Shown: positions 15,548 through 23,159 of the stretch, piece after piece
Numbering within the stretch: the first letter of the stretch is position 1
How the letters are laid out: each line of letters opens with the position of its first letter
Assembly: GCA_041905785.1 (NCBI GenBank)
Contig: JAYRKJ010000013.1
Coordinates: forward strand, 107,055-171,054
Direction: 5' to 3'
DNA length: 64,000 nucleotides
DNA from: Roseateles_B sp041905785
GTDB taxonomy: Bacteria; Pseudomonadota; Gammaproteobacteria; Burkholderiales; Burkholderiaceae_C
The notes under the pieces: generated by a model
Database searches by the model: none
Seen by the model: the letters and a program-made list of their open reading frames with translations, nothing else
Told to the model about the DNA's origin: nothing
Made by a program: the position numbers and the translations under genes

Positions 15548-17011
15548 ATGGAGGCGCTGAGCCCTGCCCGAGCCCGTGCACCAGCCCCGTCGCCGCCTTC
15601 CCCCGGGGCCACCGCGCTGGGGCTGGAGGCCGACACCCCACCGCCCTGGCTGCGCGCCGCCGTGCGCCAGCAGCTGGCCCACACCCAGGCCTATGCCGAG
15701 CTGCCGCCGCAGCAGCGCCGCGACCTGGCCCAGGCCATGGTCAAGGTCTCCCACCTCGTCGCCCTGAGCCTGCAGGAGGAGCACGAGGCCGAGCAAGCCA
15801 TCCGCCGCCGCCAGCCCCGCGCGCAGCAGGCTGCCGTGCAGAGCCTGGAGGCCCAGCCCGACTTCGGCACGGCCACGCGCCAGATCGGCCAGACCACGCG
15901 GGACACGCTCAATGCCATCAGCTTCCCCCGCTTCGTGACCGACCTGCTCAACGGCGTGTTCCGCGCCATGAACGACTCCAACCAGACCCAGCTGCAGCAG
16001 TACCTGCAGCTGCTCAATGCCGTGTCCGGCTCGGCCCAGGGCTTCGAGCAGCTGGCCACGCACGAGACCCAGGCCCGGCAGTGGCTGGTCGACCACTTCC
16101 CCGACCAGCTGGAGATGGACGCCCCCGAGGCCCCGGACCCCGAGGACCGCCCCGCGCCCGGCGAGACGCCCGACCCCGACGACGCCCCCGAGGTGCCGCG
16201 CCTGCGCCTGCGCCCCGGCGGCCACATGCCCGAGCCCGACACCCTGCGCGCCGCCTTCGGCCTGGGCCCCAACGAGCCCATCGAGGCCTCCAGCCCGGAA
16301 GCCCTGGTGCCCTTCGCGCGGCGCCAGCTGGCCCGCCAGCGCCAGCAGATGCTGGCCACCATGGTGATGATGGGCATGAACCGCATCGTGATCGACGCCG
16401 GCAAGATCAACGCGGCCATGCGCTTCCACATCGACACCCGCAGCGCCGCCTCCCAGGACCGCGGCAGCCAGTTCGGCATGCAGAACCGGGTCAAGGCGGG
16501 GGGCAGCTTCGGCATCGGCGCCTGGGGCGCCAGCGCCGAGGTGGAGAACACCATCTCCTACGTCAACACCGAGCGCAGCCAGCGCACCGAGGAGATCAAC
16601 ACCGAGGCCGAGCTGAACTCCTCCGTGGAGCTGCATTTCCACACCGATGCGGTGCCGCTGAATCGCCTGGCGGCGCAGGCCCAGGCCGATCGCATTCGCA
16701 ATGCCAGCATCAATCCGAGCGCAGAGCTGGAGACCGCCCACCTGAACGCCCGCCAGCAGCGCCGCGAGGGGGTGCGCACGGGCGACGAGGCGCGCCGCAC
16801 GGGCATGAACAGCGCCGTGGGCGGGGTGAGCCAGCCCAGCATGCGGGACGCGCCCTTGCCGGTGCCGGCGCCGGGGAGCACGGGTGGGACGGGGGGAGCT
16901 AGCGGCGGCGGTGGGGAGAGTGGGGGCACGGGGGGCGCATCGGGCGACAGCGGTGCTTCGGGCGCGAGCGGTGCTTCAGGTGCGAGCGGCGGCGCCGCGA
17001 CGCCGCCCTGA
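15548..17011 (+). CDS. Paralogue 4 of the uncharacterised family, with Gly/Ser/Ala repeat tail
   Basis: 487 residues from the ATG at 15548, 2 bp after the previous stop; GGAGG at 15533-15537. The N-terminal domain (~33-75: VRQQLAHTQAYAELPPQQRR, MVKVSHLVA) is followed by block A at residue 126 (FPRFVTDLLNGVFRAM, with QTQLQQY), an acidic Pro/Asp-rich insert (~195-220), block B at ~265 (RQQMLATMVMMGMNRIVI, then GKINAAMRFHIDTRS) and a diverged block C (VELHFHTDAVPLNRLA). It is the most diverged member: block A has lost the SIxQM core and block B lost the canonical VTDG. The last ~45 residues are Gly/Ser/Ala repeats such as GASGASGASGASGG, which may be a flexible linker. It is the last gene of the operon. 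Confidence 0.8.
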   Translation: MEALSPARARAPAPSPPSPGATALGLEADTPPPWLRAAVRQQLAHTQAYAELPPQQRRDLAQAMVKVSHLVALSLQEEHEAEQAIRRRQPRAQQAAVQSLEAQPDFGTATRQIGQTTRDTLNAISFPRFVTDLLNGVFRAMNDSNQTQLQQYLQLLNAVSGSAQGFEQLATHETQARQWLVDHFPDQLEMDAPEAPDPEDRPAPGETPDPDDAPEVPRLRLRPGGHMPEPDTLRAAFGLGPNEPIEASSPEALVPFARRQLARQRQQMLATMVMMGMNRIVIDAGKINAAMRFHIDTRSAASQDRGSQFGMQNRVKAGGSFGIGAWGASAEVENTISYVNTERSQRTEEINTEAELNSSVELHFHTDAVPLNRLAAQAQADRIRNASINPSAELETAHLNARQQRREGVRTGDEARRTGMNSAVGGVSQPSMRDAPLPVPAPGSTGGTGGASGGGGESGGTGGASGDSGASGASGASGASGGAATPP

Positions 17012-17287
17012 CATCGCCTGGTGGCGCGCCGCTCCAGACCGCATTGGCAGGCGGTTCAGTGGCAGGAAGTCCGGTACTGCGGCAAGGCGCTCATGCCTGC
17101 GGTGAGGTGGGATGCAGGCTGGGTGCCGTCGTTCCGGGCAGGCCTTCCAGCGGAGTGCCATTGACCCCGAGCGGCTCTACGATTTGACGAATTCGCTGCC
17201 GAGGGGCGGTCGTTCAACGTCCAAGATTAGCGCTTGCCTGTCCGATCCATCGAACGGTTGGAGCTCTACGCGACTGACAAACTCCAC
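17012..17287. other. Gap between the peptidase operon and the OmpA-like gene
   Basis: 276 bp without a supported gene. Base composition falls and codon bias disappears here, marking the end of the operon. No clear intrinsic terminator with a T-run is visible. On the - strand the frame of the OmpA-like gene stays open for 36 codons past its TAG, to a second stop at 17177-17179. Confidence 0.5.
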
Positions 17288-17908
17288 CTACCTTGCATTT
17301 CGTTTTGTGACGACGCGCACAGAAACGCTTCGTGCGCGCGCGCGACCATCGGCGGTCTGTTCTCTCGAAATTTCCTTTCCTGCAACCTTCACTGGAATGG
17401 AAGATGGAAGGCCCGAATCCAACAAGTACCTCCTGATGCGAAAGGCACGCATGGACGCCACGTTGTTGCCGATGCCGGAATCAATTTCGGTTGAGTCGGC
17501 GCCTGCCTCAATTTCAATGGATTCCACGGCTGACGACGCGCCAATCTTTTCGATTAACTGGCCGAGCTTCTCGAATGCTATGTCTGGGGGGTACGCCTCG
17601 AATACATCAAAGAAGACATCCAGCTCATAAACCGCAGACTCAAGTCTCCCGCCCGCAACCTGTGGGGTCAATCGAAGCGATGGCGGCTTCGGGTACGGTA
17701 GGACGAGAAGCTTCTGCTTCACCAATGTCCAAATTCGTATGTTCTCTGCGCAAGCCAAGGCAAGTGCCCGCAATGAACTGGCGTCAGAAATCTCGTCTAC
17801 CGCGGAATCGGTGCACTGCGATGCGTTCATTTCCGTCGTCGGCGACGCAGCTATCGCTTGAGTGCCGACAAAGAGCGCCACTGACAGCGTCAGGATATGT
17901 TTCTTCAC
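17288..17908 (-). CDS. Secreted OmpA-like domain protein
   Basis: 206 residues, GTG start at 17908 (codons GTG AAG AAA). A clear signal peptide (MKKHILTLSVALFVGTQAIA, cleavage after AIA/AS) directs it to the periplasm. The C-terminal ~85 residues follow the OmpA/MotB peptidoglycan-binding pattern in degenerate form: strand IEIEAGADSTE, helix NNVASMRAFRIRRYLLDSG, then VKVAGKE and RARARSVSVRVV at the end. The usual Asp and Arg that contact diaminopimelate are plausible (GADST; SMRAFRIRRYL) but the spacing is atypical. GC content and codon use are lower than in flanking operons. An in-frame extension of 36 codons follows the TAG stop. Confidence 0.65.
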   Translation of the reverse strand: MKKHILTLSVALFVGTQAIAASPTTEMNASQCTDSAVDEISDASSLRALALACAENIRIWTLVKQKLLVLPYPKPPSLRLTPQVAGGRLESAVYELDVFFDVFEAYPPDIAFEKLGQLIEKIGASSAVESIEIEAGADSTEIDSGIGNNVASMRAFRIRRYLLDSGLPSSIPVKVAGKEISREQTADGRARARSVSVRVVTKRNAR

Positions 17909-17992
17909 TGAGTTCTAACGTCTCAACGAAACTGACTGCGGTAACGCGTAGCGTGGAGGCAGTCCAGTTGACCGCGTGGTTGGGCCGTAGGG

Positions 17993-18382
17993 CTAGCCTT
18001 GCACAAGATCAGGGTGTCCATGTTCGACTAGCCATTCATTGAATTCAAGACTGGTATTTGCTGAAGCCCAGCGGACCTTTTCAAAATTTCGAAGAACGCC
18101 GTCGAGTTTCGCTTTCGCGGCACGAATGTACTCGTGAACTTGGGAGGCATCGATGATGTTTGGGACATCGTAGCTCCATGAGCTGAGTAGCCCAGTCACT
18201 TCCGGCGACAGCTCCGCGCCTAGCGCACGCTCGATCAACGCCTTCTGCAACGCCATGGTCGTGGCATTGATCTGCACGGCTGTCATCGGCATGGTGCCGC
18301 CGGTCAGTTGATCAATGAGTTCCTTGGGGGTCGACGGCAACGCCGTCATGCAGGCCCCCGCCAGCTCCTTCTTGCTTGGCAT
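17993..18382 (-). CDS. Small chimeric protein with IS256-transposase-like N-terminus
   Basis: 129 residues, start supported by AGGAG six bases upstream. Residues ~19-59 (PKELIDQL, then MALQKALIERALGAELS) closely resemble the N-terminus of IS256/Mutator-family transposases of the Burkholderia type, which read IPKELIDQ followed by KALIERALGAELSHHLGY. After residue 59 the similarity stops abruptly, and the remaining 70 residues (SWSYDVPNIIDASQVHEYIRAAKAKLDGVL and on) are unrelated and unknown to me. The gene looks like a fusion left by an IS256 insertion and deletion. There is no DDE catalytic domain, so it is not an active transposase. Confidence 0.55.
   Translation of the reverse strand: MPSKKELAGACMTALPSTPKELIDQLTGGTMPMTAVQINATTMALQKALIERALGAELSPEVTGLLSSWSYDVPNIIDASQVHEYIRAAKAKLDGVLRNFEKVRWASANTSLEFNEWLVEHGHPDLVQG
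18206..18331 (-). mobile_element. Remnant of an IS256-family transposase N-terminus
   Basis: This part of the small chimeric gene encodes the stretch resembling IS256 transposase N-termini (PKELIDQL to ERALGAELS). No catalytic portion or terminal inverted repeat was found nearby. The assignment rests on remembered family sequence, not on a search. Confidence 0.45.
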
Positions 18383-18442
18383 AGATGCTCCTGGTCGTCA
18401 GGCTATGCCTCACACACAAAAATCCTGACAGGCTCACGCAAC

Positions 18443-19606
18443 TTAAAAGTCGAATGACTGCGTGGCGATCACTACCCTGTCCAGGCGATCGCATTCGTAC
18501 TTGTTCACTGCTTCGATTACGGCCGGGTGAAAGATGCTCGGCCCTGAGAGGCTGAGGATCTCTGACACCTTCCCGTTCTCGACCCGCATCTGGACGGCCA
18601 CGACGCCCTTTGCGCCCTCCTGCTTGGCCTCAGCCGGCATTTCGGGAGTCACCATCTTCCGGCAGACGGCTTTGGCGGGGACTTTCGCCCAGGAGTCCTG
18701 CACCTGCTTGAGCCGGGTGATGATGCGATCACGGACGGCGGCGAGCGGCGGGAACGACTCTTTACCCATCTTCGTTTCCAGCACTTCGATCACGTGCCAG
18801 CCGAATCGCGTGCGTACCGGCTCCGCCGTCAGCCCTGCGGGTTCCAGGCTGACCATGGCATTCGAGAATTCATCGATGAACCCCGACGGCACGTTCCAGC
18901 CAAGGTCCCCGCCTTTCGCGCGTGAACCAGCGTCGATGGAGATGTCGGCCGCAGCTTCCTTGAACGACTTGCCGGACTTCAACCACTTGAGCGCAGTCCG
19001 TGCCTCCTCGTAGGTCCGCACCAGGATGTGCCTGACATGGAATTCCTTGACTGGTGCCGCTGCAGCCAGAATTCGGTCGTACTCCTGCTGGATCGCGGCC
19101 TCCGTGGGCTCGCCCCGCGTCACCGGCTGTGGCGTGGGCGGCTCCGGGTTTTGTGCCGCCTTGGAAGCGCGGTATGCGACTGTACTGATCACCGTCGCTT
19201 CAGCGCCGAAGGTGCACTTGCTGCTCTTGGTGTCGACTTGAAGCACCGTAGCACGGCCGTACGAGGGGATGGGCACTTCGTCGCCGGCTCGCACCCCTTG
19301 CGACACGCACTGCGACGACGGGGCATTGCGGACTTCATCCGACGCGAGTTTCTGCGTCGACGCAAGGTTGGGGTATCGGGGATCAGGACAGCGACTTGAT
19401 TGAGCACCGTGCACGCCGATGGCGAGCACGGGGGTACCGTCCTGGGTCGTTGTCTCCTGGCCGCTGCCAACGCCGTCCGGGATGCAGGCGTTGCCCGGTT
19501 GGGCTGCCGGCAAATAGATGTAGTAGTACCCGCCCCCACCGCCTGCCGCCCACGCAGAGCCTGCAAACAGCACTGCCATCGCAAACGCGATGCTCGATCG
19601 AACCAT
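18443..19606 (-). CDS. Secreted parvulin-type peptidyl-prolyl isomerase fused to a TonB-C-like domain
   Basis: 387 residues from the ATG at 19606, chosen because GGAGGGG lies just upstream and the product starts with a clean signal peptide (MVRSSIAFAMAVLFAGSAWA). A Gly/Tyr-rich then Cys-containing region (~22-145) is followed by a parvulin/PpiC domain (~190-290: VRHILVRTYEEA, LKSGKSFKEAAADIS, GGDLGW, FGWHVIEVLE). The last ~70 residues (GVVAVQMRVENGKV, then HPAVIEAVNKYECD) follow the TonB C-terminal pattern seen in periplasmic proteins. The parvulin domain would assist folding of envelope proteins. A parvulin joined to TonB-C is uncommon. Codon use is less biased than in flanking genes. Confidence 0.75.
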   Translation of the reverse strand: MVRSSIAFAMAVLFAGSAWAAGGGGGYYYIYLPAAQPGNACIPDGVGSGQETTTQDGTPVLAIGVHGAQSSRCPDPRYPNLASTQKLASDEVRNAPSSQCVSQGVRAGDEVPIPSYGRATVLQVDTKSSKCTFGAEATVISTVAYRASKAAQNPEPPTPQPVTRGEPTEAAIQQEYDRILAAAAPVKEFHVRHILVRTYEEARTALKWLKSGKSFKEAAADISIDAGSRAKGGDLGWNVPSGFIDEFSNAMVSLEPAGLTAEPVRTRFGWHVIEVLETKMGKESFPPLAAVRDRIITRLKQVQDSWAKVPAKAVCRKMVTPEMPAEAKQEGAKGVVAVQMRVENGKVSEILSLSGPSIFHPAVIEAVNKYECDRLDRVVIATQSFDF

Positions 19607-19657
19607 GTTCCCCTCCACCAACACTGAGTATCGAAATCGACTCTTCTTATCGCAGGC

Positions 19658-20194
19658 TCAATTCGGCTGCAGGCTCAATTCGGCGAACGACTTCTCAAAA
19701 TCCATGGCCTGGAAGTACACCGGATACTTGCCTGCCAAGTACGCACGCATATCAAGTTCTTGGTCCCGAACCTGGAGGCCGAATCGGCTATCGGTCACAT
19801 TGAGCCGGATGTGGCCAATGTAGGTGATCGTGTTCGCCTTCACCTTGAAGCGGTTGGTCGCTTGCAGCCAGGCGAAACGCGGGGCCACCGTCAACTTGCT
19901 GAACATGTACTCGCCGGCATCCACAGGCACCAAGTAGAAGGACTCGCCGGCTGTGATGCGAAACAATCCCTTGGGGCCCATGAACTCTTCACCGAGACGG
20001 CCGACGAACGTGGAAGTGTCTGCATAGTCGACATAGCTCACAGCGCCGTCAGCATTCGAACTGACGTGGAATGCCAGCAGGCCCTGTTTGGGCGTCAGCG
20101 CAGCACCGTCCTTGGCGTTGGGCAAGGCGCACCCACACAGCGCAAACAGCGTTAACACCAGCGAGAACAGTGAACGCAGCGAAGTAAATTTCAT
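19658..20194 (-). CDS. Small predicted lipoprotein of unknown function
   Basis: 178 residues from the ATG at 20194, preceded by GGGAGAGG. The signal peptide ends in a lipobox (FALCGC, lipidated Cys), so the product is membrane-anchored. The mature part is rich in strands (GLLAFHVSSN, YLVPVDAGEYMFSKL, NTITYIGHIRL), resembling small periplasmic beta-sandwich lipoproteins that carry a YxxPVxxGxY motif. No named family is assigned. It lies 51 bp upstream of the parvulin gene in the same direction and may share its promoter. Confidence 0.65.
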   Translation of the reverse strand: MKFTSLRSLFSLVLTLFALCGCALPNAKDGAALTPKQGLLAFHVSSNADGAVSYVDYADTSTFVGRLGEEFMGPKGLFRITAGESFYLVPVDAGEYMFSKLTVAPRFAWLQATNRFKVKANTITYIGHIRLNVTDSRFGLQVRDQELDMRAYLAGKYPVYFQAMDFEKSFAELSLQPN

Positions 20195-20605
20195 GACCTC
20201 TCCCCTATCGAATGTTTTTAAACTCACGAAGTGAACGACTGAATGCCTCCCACGATCGCGAGGGGGCGAATGGTATCAGGCCAAGTACGGCACAGCTTGG
20301 ATGAAGTCGCGGAACTCTGCCACCGCCTGAGTTCGCGTGAGTGTCTCTGACAGGTCGGCAGCGTTGGACCGGCTTTGATGGGCGCCATCATCTGCGGGCT
20401 GAATTTCCCAACCATGCTTCATACCGGCGTCGATGACGCTGAGCACCTGATGGCGTAAGTTCGACGGCGGCGAACGAAAGAACGCCCGCGCTGCCCCCTT
20501 CATGCCGCAGCCACTTTTCCGACAAGAGATCGTCGCATCACCGCCACACGCAGCCTAGGCGCTACGAGGCCCCTGCGGCCACCGGCCGCAGCCGTCCTGA
20601 CCGCC
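20195..20605. other. Gene-poor gap at the right edge of the low-GC patch
   Basis: 411 bp. A short - strand frame (20276-20503) is open but has no recognisable product, no convincing ribosome site and poor codon bias, so I do not call it. The left end should hold the promoter of the lipoprotein gene; an A/T-rich AATGTTTTTAAACTC lies at 20211-20225. Composition returns to the high-GC norm near 20550. Confidence 0.4.
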
Positions 20606-21055
20606 TCAATGCTTACCCGTCGACCCAAACCCACCCTCGCCACGATCACTGGCACCAAATTCCTCCACCACCCGGAACTGCGCCTGCACCACCGGCACGA
20701 TCACCAGCTGGGCGATGCGCTCCATGGGCTGGATCACGAAGGCGGTCTGGCTGCGGTTCCAGACGCTGACCATCAGCTGGCCCTGGTAGTCCGAGTCGAT
20801 CAGGCCCACGAGGTTGCCCAGCACCACGCCGTGCTTGTGGCCCAGGCCCGAGCGCGGCAGGATCACGGCCGCCAGGCCGGGGTCGCCGATGTGGATGGCC
20901 AGGCCGGTGGGCACCAGATGGGTCTGGCCGGGCTCCAGGGTCACGGCAGCATCCAGGCAGGCGCGCAGGTCCAGGCCGGCCGAGCCGGGCGTGGCGTAGG
21001 CGGGCAGCTGCTCGGCCATGCGGGCGTCGAGGATCTTGAGGTCGATGGTGCTCAT
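20606..21055 (-). CDS. dut: dUTP diphosphatase
   Basis: 149 residues from the ATG at 21055, the usual length for the trimeric enzyme; an upstream in-frame ATG adds 14 unconserved residues. It hydrolyses dUTP to dUMP and diphosphate, keeping uracil out of DNA and supplying thymidylate synthesis. The family motifs are all visible: PGSAGLDLRA, PRSGLGHKHG, GLIDSDYQG, ERIAQLVI and the C-terminal GEGGFGSTGKH that closes over the active site. It is the last gene of a long - strand run, 63 bp after coaBC, with a small hairpin (21082-21103) between them. Confidence 0.95.
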   Translation of the reverse strand: MSTIDLKILDARMAEQLPAYATPGSAGLDLRACLDAAVTLEPGQTHLVPTGLAIHIGDPGLAAVILPRSGLGHKHGVVLGNLVGLIDSDYQGQLMVSVWNRSQTAFVIQPMERIAQLVIVPVVQAQFRVVEEFGASDRGEGGFGSTGKH

Positions 21056-21118
21056 GGAATTCGGAGAGAGAGTTCGAAAGGGGTCAGGTCTTGCCACCTG
21101 ACCGAACGGGGGCGGCGC

Positions 21119-22327
21119 TCAGCCAATGCGGCGAGCGATCTCGGCCACCAGCTGGCGGGCGAGCGTGAGCTTGTCGGCGCGGGGCAGCTCGGTCTCGCGG
21201 TCGGCGTCGACCAGCACCAGGCTGTTGTCGTCCTTGCCGAAGGTGGCCGGGCCGAGATTGCCCACCACCAGGGGCAGCTTCTTGCGCAGCAGCTTCTCGC
21301 GGGCATGCTTGACGAGGTCCTGGCTCTCGGCAGCGAAGCCCACGCAGTACGGCGCATCGGGCAGCGCGGCCACGGTGGCCAGGATGTCGGCGTTTTCGGT
21401 CAGCTCGAAGGTGGGGGCACTCTTCTTGCCGTCCTTCTTGATCTTGTGCTCGTTGAGCTGGGCGGGGCGCCAGTCGGCCACGGCAGCGGTGGCCACGAAG
21501 ACCTCGTGCTGCGGCGCGCGCGGCAGCACGGCCTCCAGCATCTGCTGGGCACTGGTGACGTCGATGCGGCGCACGCCGGCCGGCGTGGGCAGGTGCACGG
21601 GGCCGGCGATCAGCGTGACCTCGGCGCCGGCCTCGGCGGCGGCGCGCGCGATGGCAAAGCCCATCTTGCCGCTGGAGAGGTTGGTGATGCCGCGCACCGG
21701 GTCGATGGCCTCGAAGGTCGGGCCCGCGGTGATCAGCAGGCGGCGGCCCTGCAGCAGCTTGGGCTGGAAGTGCGCGATCACGGCGTCCAGCAGCTGCTGC
21801 GGCTCCAGCATGCGGCCGTCACCGACCTCGCCGCAGGCCTGATCGCCATGGCCCGGGCCCAGCACCTGGGCGCCGTCCGCCTGCAGCTGTGCGATGTTGC
21901 GCTGGGTGGCGGGGTGCGTCCACATCTCGCGGTTCATCGCGGGGGCGACGAGCAGGCCGCAGCGCTCGCGTGGGCGGGCCAGGGCGGTGAGCGAGACCAG
22001 CTCGTCTGCGCGGCCCTGGACCAGGCGGGCGATCATGTCGGCGCTGGCGGGGGCGATGAGCATCACGTCGGCCTCGCGGCTGAGGTTGATGTGCGCCATG
22101 TTGTTGGGCTCGCGGGCGTCCCATTGGCTGGTGTAGACCGGCCGGTTCGAGAGCGCCTGCATCGTGACCGGCGTGATGAAGGCCTCGGCGGCCTCACTCA
22201 TCATCACCTGCACGGCGGCCCCGGCCTTCACGAGCAGGCGGGTGAGCTCGGCGACCTTGTAGCAGGCCACGCCGCCGGAGAGCGCCAGCAGGATGTGCTT
22301 GCCGGCCAGTGGGAGTGCGTCAGACAT
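21119..22327 (-). CDS. coaBC: Bifunctional phosphopantothenoylcysteine decarboxylase / phosphopantothenate-cysteine ligase
   Basis: 402 residues, full length. The N-terminal CoaC flavoprotein half (~1-185) shows GGVACYKVAEL, the His-containing NMAHINL, APASADMIARL and APAMNREMW. The C-terminal CoaB half shows TAGPTFEAIDPVRGITNLSSGKMG and a late KKDGKKSAP loop. It joins cysteine to 4'-phosphopantothenate and decarboxylates the product, two consecutive steps of coenzyme A synthesis. It lies between trmB and dut, 36 bp after trmB; the dut neighbourhood is common for coaBC in proteobacteria. Confidence 0.95.
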   Translation of the reverse strand: MSDALPLAGKHILLALSGGVACYKVAELTRLLVKAGAAVQVMMSEAAEAFITPVTMQALSNRPVYTSQWDAREPNNMAHINLSREADVMLIAPASADMIARLVQGRADELVSLTALARPRERCGLLVAPAMNREMWTHPATQRNIAQLQADGAQVLGPGHGDQACGEVGDGRMLEPQQLLDAVIAHFQPKLLQGRRLLITAGPTFEAIDPVRGITNLSSGKMGFAIARAAAEAGAEVTLIAGPVHLPTPAGVRRIDVTSAQQMLEAVLPRAPQHEVFVATAAVADWRPAQLNEHKIKKDGKKSAPTFELTENADILATVAALPDAPYCVGFAAESQDLVKHAREKLLRKKLPLVVGNLGPATFGKDDNSLVLVDADRETELPRADKLTLARQLVAEIARRIG

Positions 22328-22363
22328 GAGCGGGGACTCTATCAGCCGGGGCGCAGCCGCGCT

Positions 22364-23098
22364 TCAGCGTTTCTTGAAGACCAGGTCCCAGACGCCGTGG
22401 CCCAGCTTGAGGCCGCGGTTCTCGAACTTGGTGAGGGGCCGGTAGGCCGGCTTCTCGGCATAGCCCTCGGCCGTGTTCTGCAGCTGTGGCTCGGCGCTGA
22501 GCACCTCCAGCATCTGCTCGGCATAGGGCTGCCAGTCGGTGGCGCAGTGCAGGTAGCCACCGGGGGCGAGATGCTCGATGAGCTTCGCCACGAACGGCGT
22601 CTGGATCAGGCGCCGCTTGTTGTGGCGCTTCTTGTGCCAGGGGTCGGGGAAGAAGATGTGGATGCCGGCCAGGCTGGCCTTTGGGATCATCTGCTCCAGC
22701 ACCTCGACGGCATCGTGCTGGAAGATGCGGATGTTGGGGATGTCCTGCTCGCCGATGAGCTTCAGCAGCGCGCCCACGCCGGGCTCGTGCACCTCGCAGC
22801 CGATGAAGTCGTGGTCGGCCAGGGTCTGGGCGATCTGCGCGGTGGCGCCGCCCATGCCGAAGCCGATCTCCAGCACCACCGGGGCCTTGCGCCCAAAGAC
22901 GGCCTCGTAATTCAGGAGCGCGCCAGCCTGGAAGGGCAGCACATAGCGCGGGCCCAGCTCGGCCAGGGCCTTGATCTGGCCCGTGCCCATGCGGCCGGCG
23001 CGCACGACGAAGCTCTTGATGGCGCGGCGCGGGGCCTCGCCCTCAGCGGGCGTGGCGTCTTGGGTGTCGGGAGGCGTGAGGTCGGGCGGCGTGGTCAT
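22364..23098 (-). CDS. trmB: tRNA (guanine-N7-)-methyltransferase
   Basis: 244 residues. SAM-dependent methylation of G46 in the variable loop of tRNAs. The SAM-binding motif EIGFGMGG, the family motif FPDPWHKKRHNKRRL and the C-terminal Thr-Lys-Phe-Glu-x-Arg (TKFENRG) are present. The first ~35 residues are a low-complexity extension (TPPDLTPPDTQDATP), common in this group. It follows deoA by 61 bp, likely within the same transcript. Confidence 0.95.
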   Translation of the reverse strand: MTTPPDLTPPDTQDATPAEGEAPRRAIKSFVVRAGRMGTGQIKALAELGPRYVLPFQAGALLNYEAVFGRKAPVVLEIGFGMGGATAQIAQTLADHDFIGCEVHEPGVGALLKLIGEQDIPNIRIFQHDAVEVLEQMIPKASLAGIHIFFPDPWHKKRHNKRRLIQTPFVAKLIEHLAPGGYLHCATDWQPYAEQMLEVLSAEPQLQNTAEGYAEKPAYRPLTKFENRGLKLGHGVWDLVFKKR

Positions 23099-23159
23099 GG
23101 GAAATTCCGGGCGAAGGGCCGGGATTTTACCGGCGCCCTGCCCGACCGTCGCGGCCTGC

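Noticed and set aside
13164..15641. 825-residue antisense open frame across paralogue 3 and the helical protein
   Set aside because: Spans two coupled + strand genes and encodes only low-complexity sequence.
615..17011. Considered as a prophage or phage-tail-like particle cluster
   Set aside because: No integrase, terminase, portal, sheath, baseplate or AAA ATPase recognised; peptidase content and SARP control do not fit.
20276..20503. 75-residue - strand frame in the gap before dut
   Set aside because: No ribosome site, no recognisable family and weak codon bias; left as intergenic.
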